Positions 35,424 through 46,667 of a stretch of DNA of 64,000 bases are shown piece by piece. Position numbers and translations under genes: made by a program. Source of the DNA: Augochlora pura (lineage: Eukaryota > Arthropoda > Insecta > Hymenoptera > Halictidae). Where the stretch lies: positions 12,575,714-12,639,713 of the forward strand of contig NC_135777.1 in the NCBI RefSeq assembly GCF_028453695.1, in the 5' to 3' direction. Each line of letters opens with the position of its first letter. The stretch's first letter is position 1. Below the pieces are notes generated by a model. That model was not told the origin of the DNA, searched no databases, and worked only from the letters and a program-made list of their open reading frames with translations.

Positions 35424-35890
35424 TCAACAGTTTGTTGATTTAGATTTTACCTCTAGCAAATTGATAGCGCCAATAATGTTATTCCGGTAGTAGTGGAGAG
35501 GAACTTGCATCGATTCACCGACCGCCTTTATAGCCGCAAAATGTATCACGCAATCAATTTTGTGCTGGTGTGTAAAATATTTATTAATATTATTAATCAA
35601 AATAACTTAAAAAATGTTTAGTTATTCCCATTATTGTTTAGTACCTTATTAAAAACTGTTTCAAGTTTATCTCGGTCAATGAGATCGCAATTGTAGAAAG
35701 TAACTTTCTTCCCCGTTATTTGCTCAACTCTTTTAAGAGCCGCAGAGTCACCGCAACCCTCGGTAACGCTATTAGCAAAATTATCTATCGCTACAACATC
35801 GTATCCGCTTTCCAAAAGTTCAACGATACAATGGCTACCGATATAACCGGCACCGCCGGTCACGAAAATGGTTCTCCAATCTGTGCTCAT
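34403..35890 (-). CDS. GALE: UDP-glucose 4-epimerase (GALE), complete
   Basis: Six exons, 35890-35645, 35564-35451, 35371-35195, 35094-34914, 34844-34563 and 34497-34403, giving 364 aa (human 348). It interconverts UDP-galactose and UDP-glucose in the Leloir pathway, using bound NAD. The N-terminal Rossmann loop is VTGGAGYIGSH. HFAAIKAVGES, FSSSCTVYG and the catalytic YGRTKYFIEEM follow. ISLRYFNPVGAHPSGLIGEDP and GTGIRDYIHVMDLAAGH are family hallmarks. It ends EKMCEDFWRWQTKNPHGY. A TAG just before the ATG (ttctag-gatg) could be a 5' UTR splice acceptor. An ATT microsatellite sits in the short second intron. Confidence 0.97.
35392..35422. repeat. (ATT)n microsatellite in GALE intron 2
   Basis: About ten ATT units in the 79-bp intron between GALE exons 2 and 3. 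Length variation is likely. Confidence 0.9.
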
Positions 35891-37133
35891 CCTAGAATTC
35901 AAGCAAAACTATCAAAATACTATTTTAAAATTCGAACACATTTTACATATAATATTACAATAACTTTTAAAAAAAAAATCAGTGAAAATAATTTATAAAT
36001 ATGATCCTACGTGCGAGATGGAAAGCACAGGTGCTTCGGACGTTCACCTGTACTGAACTATGTGGAGTTCAAGGTCGTTAACACACGTGGTACGTTAGTA
36101 TAATTATGACACGTACGGTTAATTTTGCTTTTCTTAATACACACTTTTACTAGTATGAAACTACGTTCAATCGCATTATTATTTTAAATCAAAGTTGTTT
36201 TAATTTAATAACACTTCCATCTCGCAATAATTTAAAAAATTTCGTATTTCGCGAACTGAAACGATGATATTTTTAAAAACAAAATTCAGTAAAAATATTT
36301 GTAACAATAATGCTAATGTATGACTATTTATAATTATAAAAAAATTATTCAATACTAGTGTACTTAATGCTATGCTCAAACGCTTGTGGATTTAAAATTT
36401 TTTGCAATACTCCTGTCAGCTTTTTCTTTTTCCTATCAACTAATATAGAAATTAAAATGTACTACCTAATCTGTTGTAATAAAAAATTAATTTTTTATAT
36501 CTTTTTTTAGATATATAAATATAGTGACAAGGTATATCTATTTTGTATAAAATTTATGCGTGCAACGAATTTTTATTAATAAAATTTGTACGTAATAGTT
36601 GTTTACCTCGAAAAATATTAAAAGCAATGAACACGTCAATTTGGTACAGAAAGATTCGAGGACGCGACCGCGTAATCACTGACTGCGTCCCAACCACTTG
36701 CTTCGTCTTCTGGTATAAGACAGCAAAGTTTAGTATTCGTGGAACGCGAGGCATCCCCTCTTCCACAATACCATCATACGAATCATTGTGGAGGCACGCA
36801 CACTTTAAACGCCGACCCTCTCGAGTCCTTGCTTTCTGTTGCAACAAGTTCTTCCTTTCACACCGACACCGCCACACCGTTTGCCTGGTTCGCGGCAGTA
36901 TAGAAACAACGATGGCACACGTACGGACCCCATAACTGTTACCGGTTGCATCATTTTGACGATTTGTACAGACTGACTCATTACAATCTACTAAACTTAA
37001 GCGACAACTTATTTCATCAAAGAAATCTATCTTTAGATCATTGTAAAATAGATAAAGATACAACGCTGGATGCGTTTATAAAAGTATTTACAAAGTTTTT
37101 TTTCTCTTTTTTTATTGTCTCTACAATGTTTAT
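35891..37133. other. Intergenic between GALE start and HAP40 stop
   Basis: 1.24 kb, mostly AT-rich, with a GC-richer block at about 36640-36960. Overlapping long open frames occur on both strands there (minus 36554-37063, plus 36543-36935), but neither resembles a known protein. The block could be the GALE promoter or a 5' UTR exon. Confidence 0.4.
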
Positions 37134-38472
37134 TCATTGCGTCGTCAATACTTGAATTAACTTATGCAATAATTCTCTTTGTTCTGCATCCAAGTAGGGC
37201 CACAATTCACCCTCCAGTTCCAGCAGTGATTGATAGTCATGTGATTGAGATGCCAATACTAAAGATTGTAATAGTAATAATTCGTCTTCACTCATATAGA
37301 AGTCTGTAAAACAGTTTTGTTTAATAACTAGAATATATACAGTACATTTTGAAAAGCAGTGTAAAGTAACTCGCCAATATTTGTAGATTCTTCTATCCAT
37401 GCATACTTTTCCAGAACTTGAGCTAAAGAAGGTGCTAGCCTTTGTGGTGATGGCTGAAGTATAAGTAACAATAATACTCTGGTTACTTCACATCTACAAT
37501 TAATTGTAATTATTATACTTTTTATTATAATAAAACATAATTTTATAATCTCGTTGCTTTCTATACCTATGTAGTATAACACTGTAGTTCCCCTTTGCTC
37601 CAGTATTGATATAAATTTCAACAAATTCAACAAGCTCATTAATAATTTGTAGAGCAGATACATAATCTCCTAAATAAATAATATTTTTATTCAGTTGTTA
37701 TAAGTAATCATAATAATAATAAAAAATAATTACCTTGCTTGATATGATAAGATACCAACGTGCTAATGGCTTTTACAGTTGGAAAAATGCCAATAGCTTT
37801 GTATAACTGTTGTATACCTGCTGGAGAAGGCCCTAGAGCTATTGCCAATTCTAAAGCTAATCCAGCAGACATTGTATTAAATCCTGTTTGATTCTGACAA
37901 CGTGCTAGAGCATGGCCAAAGCAACTTATAGCAGCCTAATAAGAATAATTAGAGATCCAATATTTTATATGCTATATTTGATTATGAATTAAAATACAAA
38001 AGAATTATAAACCTGTGTATTCTCTTGTCCAACAGGAGGACATCCTATATCTTTTTCTTTCTTGTTGGCCACAAGAAATTCTCTACCTGCTTTGATCAAA
38101 AAATTTAATTCAAATAATATATTATCTAATGTCCCTTGACACCTAGCTGCAGCTAATAAACATAAGCCTGCATATTGCCATAATTCTTTTTGCTCACATT
38201 CTGCAGCCAGGATTCCTGAAAAGTGAATACTATTGTACATCTTAGAGTATGTATTTGCAACCAATATACACTTTAAGTAATGTAATTTACCAAACTGATC
38301 ACTTGCTTCAGCAACATTTGGTTTCCTCAAGAATCGCCTAAAATAAAATTGCTTGTATCAAAATCAATAAAAAGAAACTTATAAAAAGATATTACATGTA
38401 ATCATGTATTTACTTTTTTAGTTTATTAGATATGTTGTGATACTTTGTAAAAAAATCCAATGCATCACCCAT
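37134..38472 (-). CDS. F8A1: 40-kDa huntingtin-associated protein (HAP40/F8A), complete
   Basis: Seven exons, 38472-38414, 38337-38291, 38215-38013, 37935-37734, 37669-37567, 37493-37375 and 37303-37134, giving 300 aa. HAP40 is the stable helical-repeat partner of huntingtin and also links to Rab5. Diagnostic blocks are YHNISNKLKKRFLRKPNVAEASDQFG at the start, WQYAGLCLLAAARCQ, the RCEVTRVLLLLILQPSPQRLAP segment and LLLLQSLVLAS...LWPYLDAEQRELLHKLIQ at the end. Human HAP40 is longer because of low-complexity inserts absent here. The sixth intron seems to use a GC donor (GC at 37374-37373), since no GT donor keeps phase. It is head to head with DBR1, 605 bp apart. Confidence 0.9.
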
Positions 38473-39077
38473 TTTGTCTTCAATTCAAATGTGTCACTGT
38501 AAATTTGTTTATTTTATACCTCTTGTCTGCATATTTGGTTACAAATCAGTATGAAATAATGATATCCTCTGATGTGAATAACTTTTTAATACATAGTATT
38601 TCGACTGAGTACAGAATTATATTAATTAGGTGAATCTCCTACACATAACCAAACGAATTGTTTATTAAATTACTGTTCGCATTTAACATTATTTACACAT
38701 ATATATATATATGCTTTTTCTTCTCCCAATTTAAGAACCTTTTGATTTCCACCATTTTATTGCGTATCCAATCTGTGGTGAATCCTATCTTAGCATTAAA
38801 ACGATAGCCAATCAGAACAATTTCTATTCCTATTTCACTAACGGAGCGCGCTCCTGCTGAACATCCTTACAAAACGAAACTTCATATTATTGTACATACC
38901 GTACATACCCATTCCATTAGCTAAAAAATGGCGGCTGCGTCAGACAGGTGTTAGGTTAGGTTATGTATTTGATTACATTACAATACATGTTTTTCTTGAT
39001 ATTTTATTAATTAGACAAGTAAGCACGAAATAGATATTATTTGTTGTAATAGTGAAAGACTACATGCGAAAACAAAG
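38473..39077. promoter_or_regulatory. Shared upstream region of HAP40 and DBR1
   Basis: 605 bp between divergent starts. It has a block at 38749-38770 that repeats the RanBP2 upstream block with one mismatch, CCAAT-box-like GCCAATCA at 38807-38814, and an AAAATGGCGGC (YY1/Pho-like) site at 38925-38935, 143 bp before the DBR1 ATG. An AT dinucleotide run lies at 38699-38712. A bidirectional promoter is inferred. Confidence 0.5.
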
Positions 39078-41080
39078 ATGAGGATCGCTGTAGAAGGTTG
39101 TGCCCACGGTGAATTAGACATTATTTACGATACCATTCATGAGATGGAAAAAGCTGACAGGAGAAAGATAGATTTGCTCATTTGCTGTGGTGATTTTCAG
39201 TCCACGAGAAATTTAAGCGATCTCAGTTGTATGGCTGTACCTGATAAGTATAAGAGTATGTGTACTTTTTATAAGTAAGTAGTTCATTTAAACTATATTA
39301 TACCAGAGTTTCTTAATTATGTTGTTCATTGTTGTAGCTTTGCTTCAAATTTAATTAAATAATACATTACAGGTATTATTCCGGAGAAAAAGTTGCTCCT
39401 GTGCTAACAATTTTTATTGGAGGCAATCATGAAGCATCAAATTATCTCCAGGAACTACCATACGGTGGATGGGTAGCACCTAATATTTACTATTTAGGAT
39501 ATGCTGGTGTTGTATCAATAGGTGGTATTAGAATTGCTGGCTTATCAGGCATTTATAAAGGCCAGCATTTAATGCAAGGGCACTATGAAAAACCACCATA
39601 CACTGACAACACAATCAGGAGCGTATATCACATCAGGAATTTGGAAATATATCGATTAAAACAGGTATTTCAAAGTTTAAGCTTTCAATCTAAATGTTTA
39701 ATATTGAATTTGATTAAAAACCTTGTTTTTTTCTTTTAGCTTAGTGGTAATATTGATATTTTCTTATCCCATGATTGGCCAGCAGGAATAACCAAGTACG
39801 GTGATGAGAATATTTTGTTAAGAGGAAAACCATTTTTCAGGTGAAGTAATAAAACCTCTTTCAAAGTATTAATTCTTAACACATTACGGACGGATCACGA
39901 AAACTTTTCGTGTTTCCTATTCCAGATTTAGTGACCAATTATGAGAAACATAGCTGGCCACTGAGTAAAGCTAATAATAAAATTAGTGGTCCGCAATGTG
40001 TTAAGTGGATACTCAATTAGCAAATCAAAATGAATTCTTACTTTGTATATTTTTATTATAGAAATGATATTGAAAATAATAGCCTTGGTAGTCCACCAAG
40101 TATGGAACTCTTGGAATATCATCATCCAAGTTATTGGTTCTCTGCACATCTACACTGTAAATTTGCAGCTCTTGTTCCTGAAAAAGATGGAACAAGGGTG
40201 ACTAAATTTTTAGCTTTAGACAAGTGTCTTCCAAAAAGAAAGTTTCTTCAAATACTGGAATTAGAACATGACCAAAGTGTACCACTAAAACTAAATTATG
40301 ACTTAGAATGGTTGACGATATTATATTTAACAAATCATTTGTTAAGTGTAAAAAGTGGTACCCATTATATGCCTGGACAGTATGGTAATAACAGGTGGGT
40401 GTTTACACCAACTGGAGAGGAAAAGGAAACTGTTCTGAAGAGATTTAATGACAACTTAGAAGTTCCATTGAATTTCGCACAGACTATGAAACCATATGAT
40501 CCTGATGCTTCGGAGCTACCAATCGAAACACCGAAATTATTGATAAATAATCAGACAACACGGTTCTGTGATACTTTAGGGATTGATGATCCATTTGTTT
40601 TGTTGCAATTAATGAGCAATACGAAGGAAATAAAATCGAATGAATACATTTATGACACACAGATAGATACATCTTATGATCAAGTATCAGGCTCTGTTGA
40701 TAACTCCATTTCATGTGAAGAGGATAATGCTTTAAATTCTACATTTGATGGTAGTCTAACCGGCGATTCATTTAATCGAACATCACCGTCGAATTTATCC
40801 CCTAAAAGTAATAGCGAAGAACAGGGTAGACAAATAAATAATAATAAAGAAGCTATAGAAGAAAGTTTGAACAATTTATCATCAACAGCCAATTTAGAAT
40901 GTATAGATGATAGTGAGTAACAAACAACAAATCAGAATTATAAATTGATGTTTGTACAGGAATTTAGCTTTATAAATATATTTTATTTATATTTCAGGTC
41001 ATAAACCATTTATACCGATCGAGCCAAATTGTAAAAAATTTAAGCGACGAAATTGTGCTATATATTCCAATACCCTTTAA
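39078..41080 (+). CDS. DBR1: Lariat debranching enzyme (DBR1), complete
   Basis: Five exons, 39078-39274, 39373-39664, 39740-39840, 40062-40912 and 40998-41080, giving 507 aa. DBR1 cuts the 2'-5' bond of intron lariats in the nucleus. The metallophosphoesterase ligands are visible in EGCAHGELD (Cys8, His10 pattern), LLICCGDFQSTRN, IGGNHEASNYL, FLSHDWPAGI and WFSAHLHCKFAA. The lariat-recognition loop region GLSGIYKGQHLMQGHYEKPPY is intact, as is FLALDKCLPKRKFLQ. The C-terminal 150 residues are Ser/Asn-rich and poorly conserved, ending in a basic FKRRN stretch that may aid nuclear entry. Intron 3 contains a 121-bp TTAA-flanked MITE. Confidence 0.97.
39880..40000. mobile_element. 121-bp TTAA-flanked MITE in DBR1 intron 3
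   Basis: TTAA lies on both sides (39876-39879 and 40001-40004). Terminal inverted repeats start CACATTACGGAC on the left and, read inward, CACATTGCGGACC on the right. No coding content. The size, ends and TTAA target suit a piggyBac-type non-autonomous element. The first bases (CAC) match those of the 18142-19933 piggyBac, but the rest differs. Confidence 0.75.
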
Positions 41081-41540
41081 ATTCAATTTGATCAAGTTGG
41101 ATACAACATTGTTGTATATAAAGGATTAATGAATTATGTGAAAAATGTACATAAAAATTAACAATTTCACTTTTTCGAGAAATGATTTCGTATATTTCAT
41201 TATATTAAATATACAACTGTATATTTGTTCTTTTTTTATTAAACGAAAGAAATCTATCAAGTTGTTCCTTTTTTATTTCTCCTCTTCTTATCATATGGCA
41301 CTGTGAGATTTTCCGCCATTATTGTTGACTATAGAGAACAAATTTCAAGTTTTGAGGTTAGGAATCTGCCTACATTGCATAGTGATATGCTGATCAAAAA
41401 AACATACTTTCAATTATAAGGATGATTATTAAATAGAAGAATATAATGCTCTCATAAAAATAACATCTGTTGATCTCTGTGTGTATATGAGTACATACGT
41501 ATTTATTACGTCAATATAAACTGAGTACTGTTACTACAAA
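41081..41540. other. DBR1 3' flank and MOSMO upstream region
   Basis: 460 bp, AT-rich. A CCGCCAT motif (YY1/Pho-like on the minus strand) is at 41313-41319, 222 bp before the MOSMO ATG. No gene seen. Confidence 0.4.
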
Positions 41541-42311
41541 ATGGATAAATTAACCCTTATTTCGGGGACGTTATTTCTTGTCGCAGACGTATCTGCAATA
41601 ATTAGTCTCGCTATGCCAGACTGGATTATTACTGATGTTGGTGGTGAGTGTCTTGAAATTATGTACTACTTTAACATTGTTTATACGTAGTAGTAAATAT
41701 GTAACTATATTGTGCTACTCAATAATAACCATTAGAAATAATAACGTGTACAAATGAACTTTTAAAATTGTAGTGGAAGTAAAATATATATTTTTTATTC
41801 TACAGATATTAATCTTTTTGTTCTTTATAGGAGATACAAGATTAGGGTTAATGTGGTCCTGTATGACATTGTATAATAGACCCCAAGTTTGTTATAGTCC
41901 AGATTTACAGCCAGAATGGTTAATGGCCCTTGCTTGCATTTTCATTGGTTGTATTTTGATAACAGCAACAATCATTCTATTAGCTAGTTCTCATTGGGAT
42001 CGCAATGTTATTCCTTATGCAAGATGGGTTGGATTCACAGCTAGTAAGCTCTTATAATATACACAACCATTTTATACAAATTTTTAAATATCATTAATTA
42101 TTGAATGTATAATTATTTTTCAGTGGTACTATTTTGTTTAGCTGCAGTTATATTTCCAATGGGTTTTCACATAGTTGAAATTGGAGGACAACCGTATCAA
42201 TTACCAAATTCTCATCAAGTTGGAAATTCTTATATACTCTTTGTTTTAGCTCTGTGGATCACAGTAATCTCAGAATTATTTGCAGGAAAAGTTTGTCTAC
42301 CACATTTCTAG
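41541..42311 (+). CDS. MOSMO: Modulator of smoothened protein (MOSMO), complete
   Basis: Three exons, 41541-41643, 41831-42043 and 42124-42311, giving 167 aa, the same length as the human protein. MOSMO is a claudin-like four-helix membrane protein that, with MEGF8 and MGRN1, lowers surface Smoothened and damps Hedgehog signalling in vertebrates. Matching blocks are MDKLTLISGTLFLVADVSAI at the start, MPDWI, SHWDRNVIPYARWVGFTAM, LFCLAAVIFPMGF, EVGGQPY-like EIGGQPYQLPNS, VGNSYILFVL and the end FAGKVCLP. Four hydrophobic segments are visible. The insect role is inferred. The stop is only 72 bp before an inverted repeat. Confidence 0.95.
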
Positions 42312-42383
42312 CTGTTGCCAATTCTTATTGCTCCCGTAGGTTTAACAATTATTTTCGTATTTATAGTGCTATCAGACCTTTTA

Positions 42384-42610
42384 GGCAGGGATCCCAACTT
42401 TCGCGCCAAAATGGCAGACAGGTCCCAGGTTGTGGATACGACGCAATCAAAATCCACGTTACATGGCACGGACTCAGTATGAGAGAAAGCAGGACAGTTG
42501 CCGTTTTAGTTGCACGATTTACGCATTGTGTATCATGTACGTGTCGTCATATTCTCACTCTGGGACCTGTTCGCCATTTTGGTGCGAAAGTTGGAATCTG
42601 GGATTCCTGC
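42384..42610. repeat. Inverted repeat (about 48-bp arms) after MOSMO
   Basis: The left arm 42384-42429 (ggcagggatcccaac...) and the right arm 42560-42610 are reverse complements with few mismatches; both contain AACTTTCGC and CCAAAATGGC cores on opposite strands. The loop is about 130 bp. It lies within the likely MOSMO 3' UTR. It may be a MITE or a transcribed hairpin. Confidence 0.8.
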
Positions 42611-42613
42611 TTT

Positions 42614-42726
42614 CAGGCCTGAAGCAAGAATGAGAATGAAAAAGCGAGAGTGGGAAATAGCAAGAGCGAGAGCAATCATAATGTTGTTAATAAACCCTAC
42701 TCGCTCTTGCTACTTCAGGCCTGGAA
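42614..42726. repeat. Second, shorter inverted repeat beside the first
   Basis: TTCAGGCCTGAAGCAAG at about 42613-42630 pairs with CTTGCTACTTCAGGCCTG at about 42704-42722. GCAAGAGCGAG inside also pairs with CTCGCTCTTGC. The unit AGGCCT is itself palindromic. It could be part of one compound foldback element with the 42384-42610 repeat. Confidence 0.6.
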
Positions 42727-42772
42727 TGTCTTACTGATACGTAGTTTTATAAAAGATTGTATGTATAATTAA

Positions 42773-42997
42773 CCCCTTGACAATTACGGGAAAATCTAAC
42801 ACTCGCACATAAACATATAGCTTGACAAATTTTGTGTATGTATTTACGAATAATTTTTCATTTTTATAAATAAGAAGCTCATTTACTACAGCTTGATTTT
42901 ACTTTTACATAAGAATAACATAATCACCCAATTTATGAGAAAAACCAGATAGGCATTTTTTAACAGACTTTATCAAATTTGTGCGACTGGCAAGGGG
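42773..42997. mobile_element. 225-bp TTAA-flanked MITE
   Basis: TTAA on both sides (42769-42772 and 42998-43001). Inverted ends: left CCCCTTGACAATTACG, right read inward CCCCTTGCCAGTCGCA. AT-rich, noncoding interior. The ends start CCC(C)TT like the MITEs at 49999 and 57727, so a related piggyBac-type family is likely. Confidence 0.72.
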
Positions 42998-43001
42998 TTA
43001 A

Positions 43002-44470
43002 AATTAACGAAAAATAAAATTAAGAATGTATTATTAATTATTAAATATAGTATTTATTTTAAATGTATGATGAATATATGATAATTGTTGAATATATTTC
43101 ATCTGAATAAACTGTATATAAATAGATAATAGAAACACCACCGAGATAATTCTTTATTCTTTATTTATCGAAACACACTGTTTGGTATTAAAATTGAGTA
43201 ATAATATAATAAATTAAGTGTATTTAAAAGTTTTATATAATATTTTCAAATGAGTGATAAACAAATCTGCATAACATATATACATACTTTTATTAGTTTC
43301 TATAAACTGTAGATATATATATTTACAATTCCACAGGAAGTAAATGAAAATTATTACTTTGTATTCTGTCGCATAAATTACAACTGTAAAATATTACTTA
43401 AACCATGTCTTATCTACATTAGCTGGTGAATAACATGTAAATATTGTATATAAGATGTTTTGCAGTGGAATTCTATAACTTTGCTGCCTTTTTTAAATTA
43501 CTACATTCGCATATAAATATTACTTGATCTAAATTATAAGATTTATAAAGTAATTAATCCGTTAACGAAGAGAAAGAAACAGTAAAGTTACAAAACCATA
43601 CTTGCATTAAAGCAAAATCGAAAAGAAATAATTAACATTTCGTTTACATGAAATTAAATTTCAATCCAGTACGTATTAACTTTCCTAATTTTATAACACA
43701 CATTTTAATAAGAAATAAAAAAAATAATTTAAGTCTATTTATAATATAATGGGTATAATACCACCAATCACTTGTTAATCGAGTATAAATTCTTTAAATT
43801 ATTGTTCCATCAAATTCATTATAAAAATTAGAAAATATACTTTTACATGAATTAACATGTAAAAAATTAAGAATATATGAATTAGTCCTTTTTTTCTTTT
43901 GCTTTTTTTCTATTTTTATCAAAAATTTAGTAATTGAAGATGCAAATCTAACGTATACAATGTAGATTTGTACACGAATTCGGTATTGTTTATACAATCT
44001 CCCTTACTACCGGTGTTAGTATTCCATCTTACCAATTATTTCTTTTTCTTTGAAAGCGTTTTCCATTCATTTTCAGTCATAATTACATATAGAAATAATA
44101 TTAAAAGAAAACAATACTGGAAGCAGAAGAACACAATCTTTGAACGGAATTCCAGCAAACAAAAGGTCGTTAAAAGTCTCATAGAATCAAATGAAGAAAT
44201 TATTGGCAAGTTGGAATATATATTTATAAGAGCGCGGGAAGGTTATATACAAAAATAACTTAAGGCATAAGATGTCCTTTTTCAGATATATATAAAATTT
44301 GCATTTCATAGAAATTTTGTCATTAAAGTAGAAAAACTTTTATCTATATCTTTCGTCTTCTTTTCTACAAAGTTATGTATATATTTTGTTTCTCACGTAT
44401 TGTATACTCACAATCAGATAAGAAAGATATGTACAAGAGATCTCGACATTTAATATTTTTATAAAATGTA
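43002..44470. other. AT-rich intergenic sequence, no gene seen
   Basis: About 1.47 kb of very AT-rich DNA up to the assembly gap. A 96-codon frame at 43968-44258 is Lys/Phe-rich and resembles nothing known. No repeats of note. Confidence 0.5.
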
Positions 44471-44970
44471 NNNNNNNNNNNNNNNNNNNNNNNNNNNNNN
44501 NNNNNNNNNNNNNNNNNNNNNNNNNNNNNNNNNNNNNNNNNNNNNNNNNNNNNNNNNNNNNNNNNNNNNNNNNNNNNNNNNNNNNNNNNNNNNNNNNNNN
44601 NNNNNNNNNNNNNNNNNNNNNNNNNNNNNNNNNNNNNNNNNNNNNNNNNNNNNNNNNNNNNNNNNNNNNNNNNNNNNNNNNNNNNNNNNNNNNNNNNNNN
44701 NNNNNNNNNNNNNNNNNNNNNNNNNNNNNNNNNNNNNNNNNNNNNNNNNNNNNNNNNNNNNNNNNNNNNNNNNNNNNNNNNNNNNNNNNNNNNNNNNNNN
44801 NNNNNNNNNNNNNNNNNNNNNNNNNNNNNNNNNNNNNNNNNNNNNNNNNNNNNNNNNNNNNNNNNNNNNNNNNNNNNNNNNNNNNNNNNNNNNNNNNNNN
44901 NNNNNNNNNNNNNNNNNNNNNNNNNNNNNNNNNNNNNNNNNNNNNNNNNNNNNNNNNNNNNNNNNNNNNN
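44471..44970. other. Assembly gap (500 N)
   Basis: An unbroken run of exactly 500 N, a size often used for gaps of unknown length. Base composition changes across it: AT-rich before, GC-richer after. The true distance, and whether the two sides are adjacent in the genome, cannot be judged. Confidence 0.99.
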
Positions 44971-46610
44971 ATTGTTTGGTCCTATTAAGGAAAATATTAA
45001 GAACAAATAAGTACTAATCAACGCATCATGAAAGGAGTCGTAGTGGAGGGGGTTCAGATAAGAATACTAACGTTTATAAGCGAGATCCTTGAAAAAAAAA
45101 TTGTGAAAAGTGATCGAATTCGGCGGAATGATCGAACCCACCTACGGCGGTAACGGTGAATGATTCCCGTAAGATACGAGGGCCGTAGTTTCCGGTGACG
45201 CGCGTGCACGTTCCTCGATTAACCGGCCGTGATTTATCGGCTGGTTGATTGCATTCCCTTTACGTGTTTATATCGTGTACCGACGTACCAGGAATTCTAT
45301 ACCCTCGACCGCGTTTGCATATGCAAGCTAATCGCTGGCTCGCGATCGCGTTCCCCTACCTCTGTCTTCTCCCAGTTGCTCCACTTTCGTTTTCCTCCGG
45401 TGGAATCTGGCCGAAAGACCGCCCACGATCGGCTACAACTTTGTTTACAAAACATATTCAACTCCGATCTTTAGGAGCCCGTCAAAATCATATGCGAAAT
45501 CTGTCGAGTTCGCCACGTCGATCAATGGCGCATAATATCGTGTCAGACTCGTGACTCAGACTTTGGAAACGATCCGACAAGCATGACCGTTATTCGTTAA
45601 TTTAACGTCCGTCCATTTTGTTCTCTTGTTAGCAATATTCAAGTAGACGCGCGATAAATGCAAACTTCTTGCTTCATTTAAGAAAAAAATGTTAGATGTC
45701 AAAAAAGAAATATTTATCGTTTTGAAGATGTTTAGTATTTTCCTTTGACACAATTGTCTCTAGGAAACATCAAATCTGGTCGATTAAATTATTATCCACC
45801 AATGAAATGGCTAGATAGATCCACAGTCTCTATTAAGTCTGCTGTAACACCGGTTAAATGGTTTTCGACTGATTAAGGCTACTACGTAAGAGCAAATAGC
45901 AGGAGAAATGGTGGCGGTAAGAAAAATTAGCGTGCAGGCATTTCGCATCGGTCGCTGGATGGAAAGACGTGGCAGGGTCCGAACGGATGTAATCGGATTA
46001 ACTGCCGAACGTGGCGCAGAGGCCGACGTCGTTGACGGCGCAGGATTAATTGGCGCAGATAGTCAGGCCAGCGGAAGACTATGACGGCTTAACTAGAGTG
46101 CGCCAGCTCCCACGGAGATCGGACACCAGACAATCCTTCCACGGCGTGGTAGACTTTACACGTAGGCGATCCGGGGCCAGATATTTCGGGCTCTCGCACC
46201 AACACGCGAGACGCGTCGCATCCACTAACGTCTAATAACACAGCCGCGATCAAAAAAGAAATAATAACCGACACGATGACATGTTTATAACGCGTAATCT
46301 CGCGTGCGCGTGTTCCCCTTATCCGCGAGCTCCTTACAAATTTGCACCGGTTCCCTGCGATACGATCGGCGCAATCCGGCTTGTTAGGATCCTACGGCGT
46401 AGGCCGACACGCCGTCTTTCGATGGAAATGAACGCGAAAGATCGAAAGAATCTGGAACAAAGTGCGGCGCTTGTCTTCCCCAATTATCCAGAATCCTCCT
46501 TATCACGGCTGCTCTCGCCTGGGAACGTTCGTTAACTGCGGAACGTCATTGGTTAGAGAGGGGGAGGGGGGAGCGAGAAACAATTAACAAGCTAACGGAG
46601 ATTGGCTCCG

Positions 46611-46614
<4 letters not shown>

Positions 46615-46664
<50 letters not shown>
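46615..46664. repeat. (GA)25 microsatellite
   Basis: An uninterrupted GA run of about 25 units, the longest simple repeat in the window. Confidence 0.98.

Positions 46665-46667
<3 letters not shown>

Noticed and set aside
43968..44258. 96-codon plus-strand frame
   Set aside because: Lys/Phe-rich translation of AT-rich DNA, no family and no neighbouring exons.
44365..45021. Apparent long frames through the N run
   Set aside because: They exist only because N contains no stop codons.
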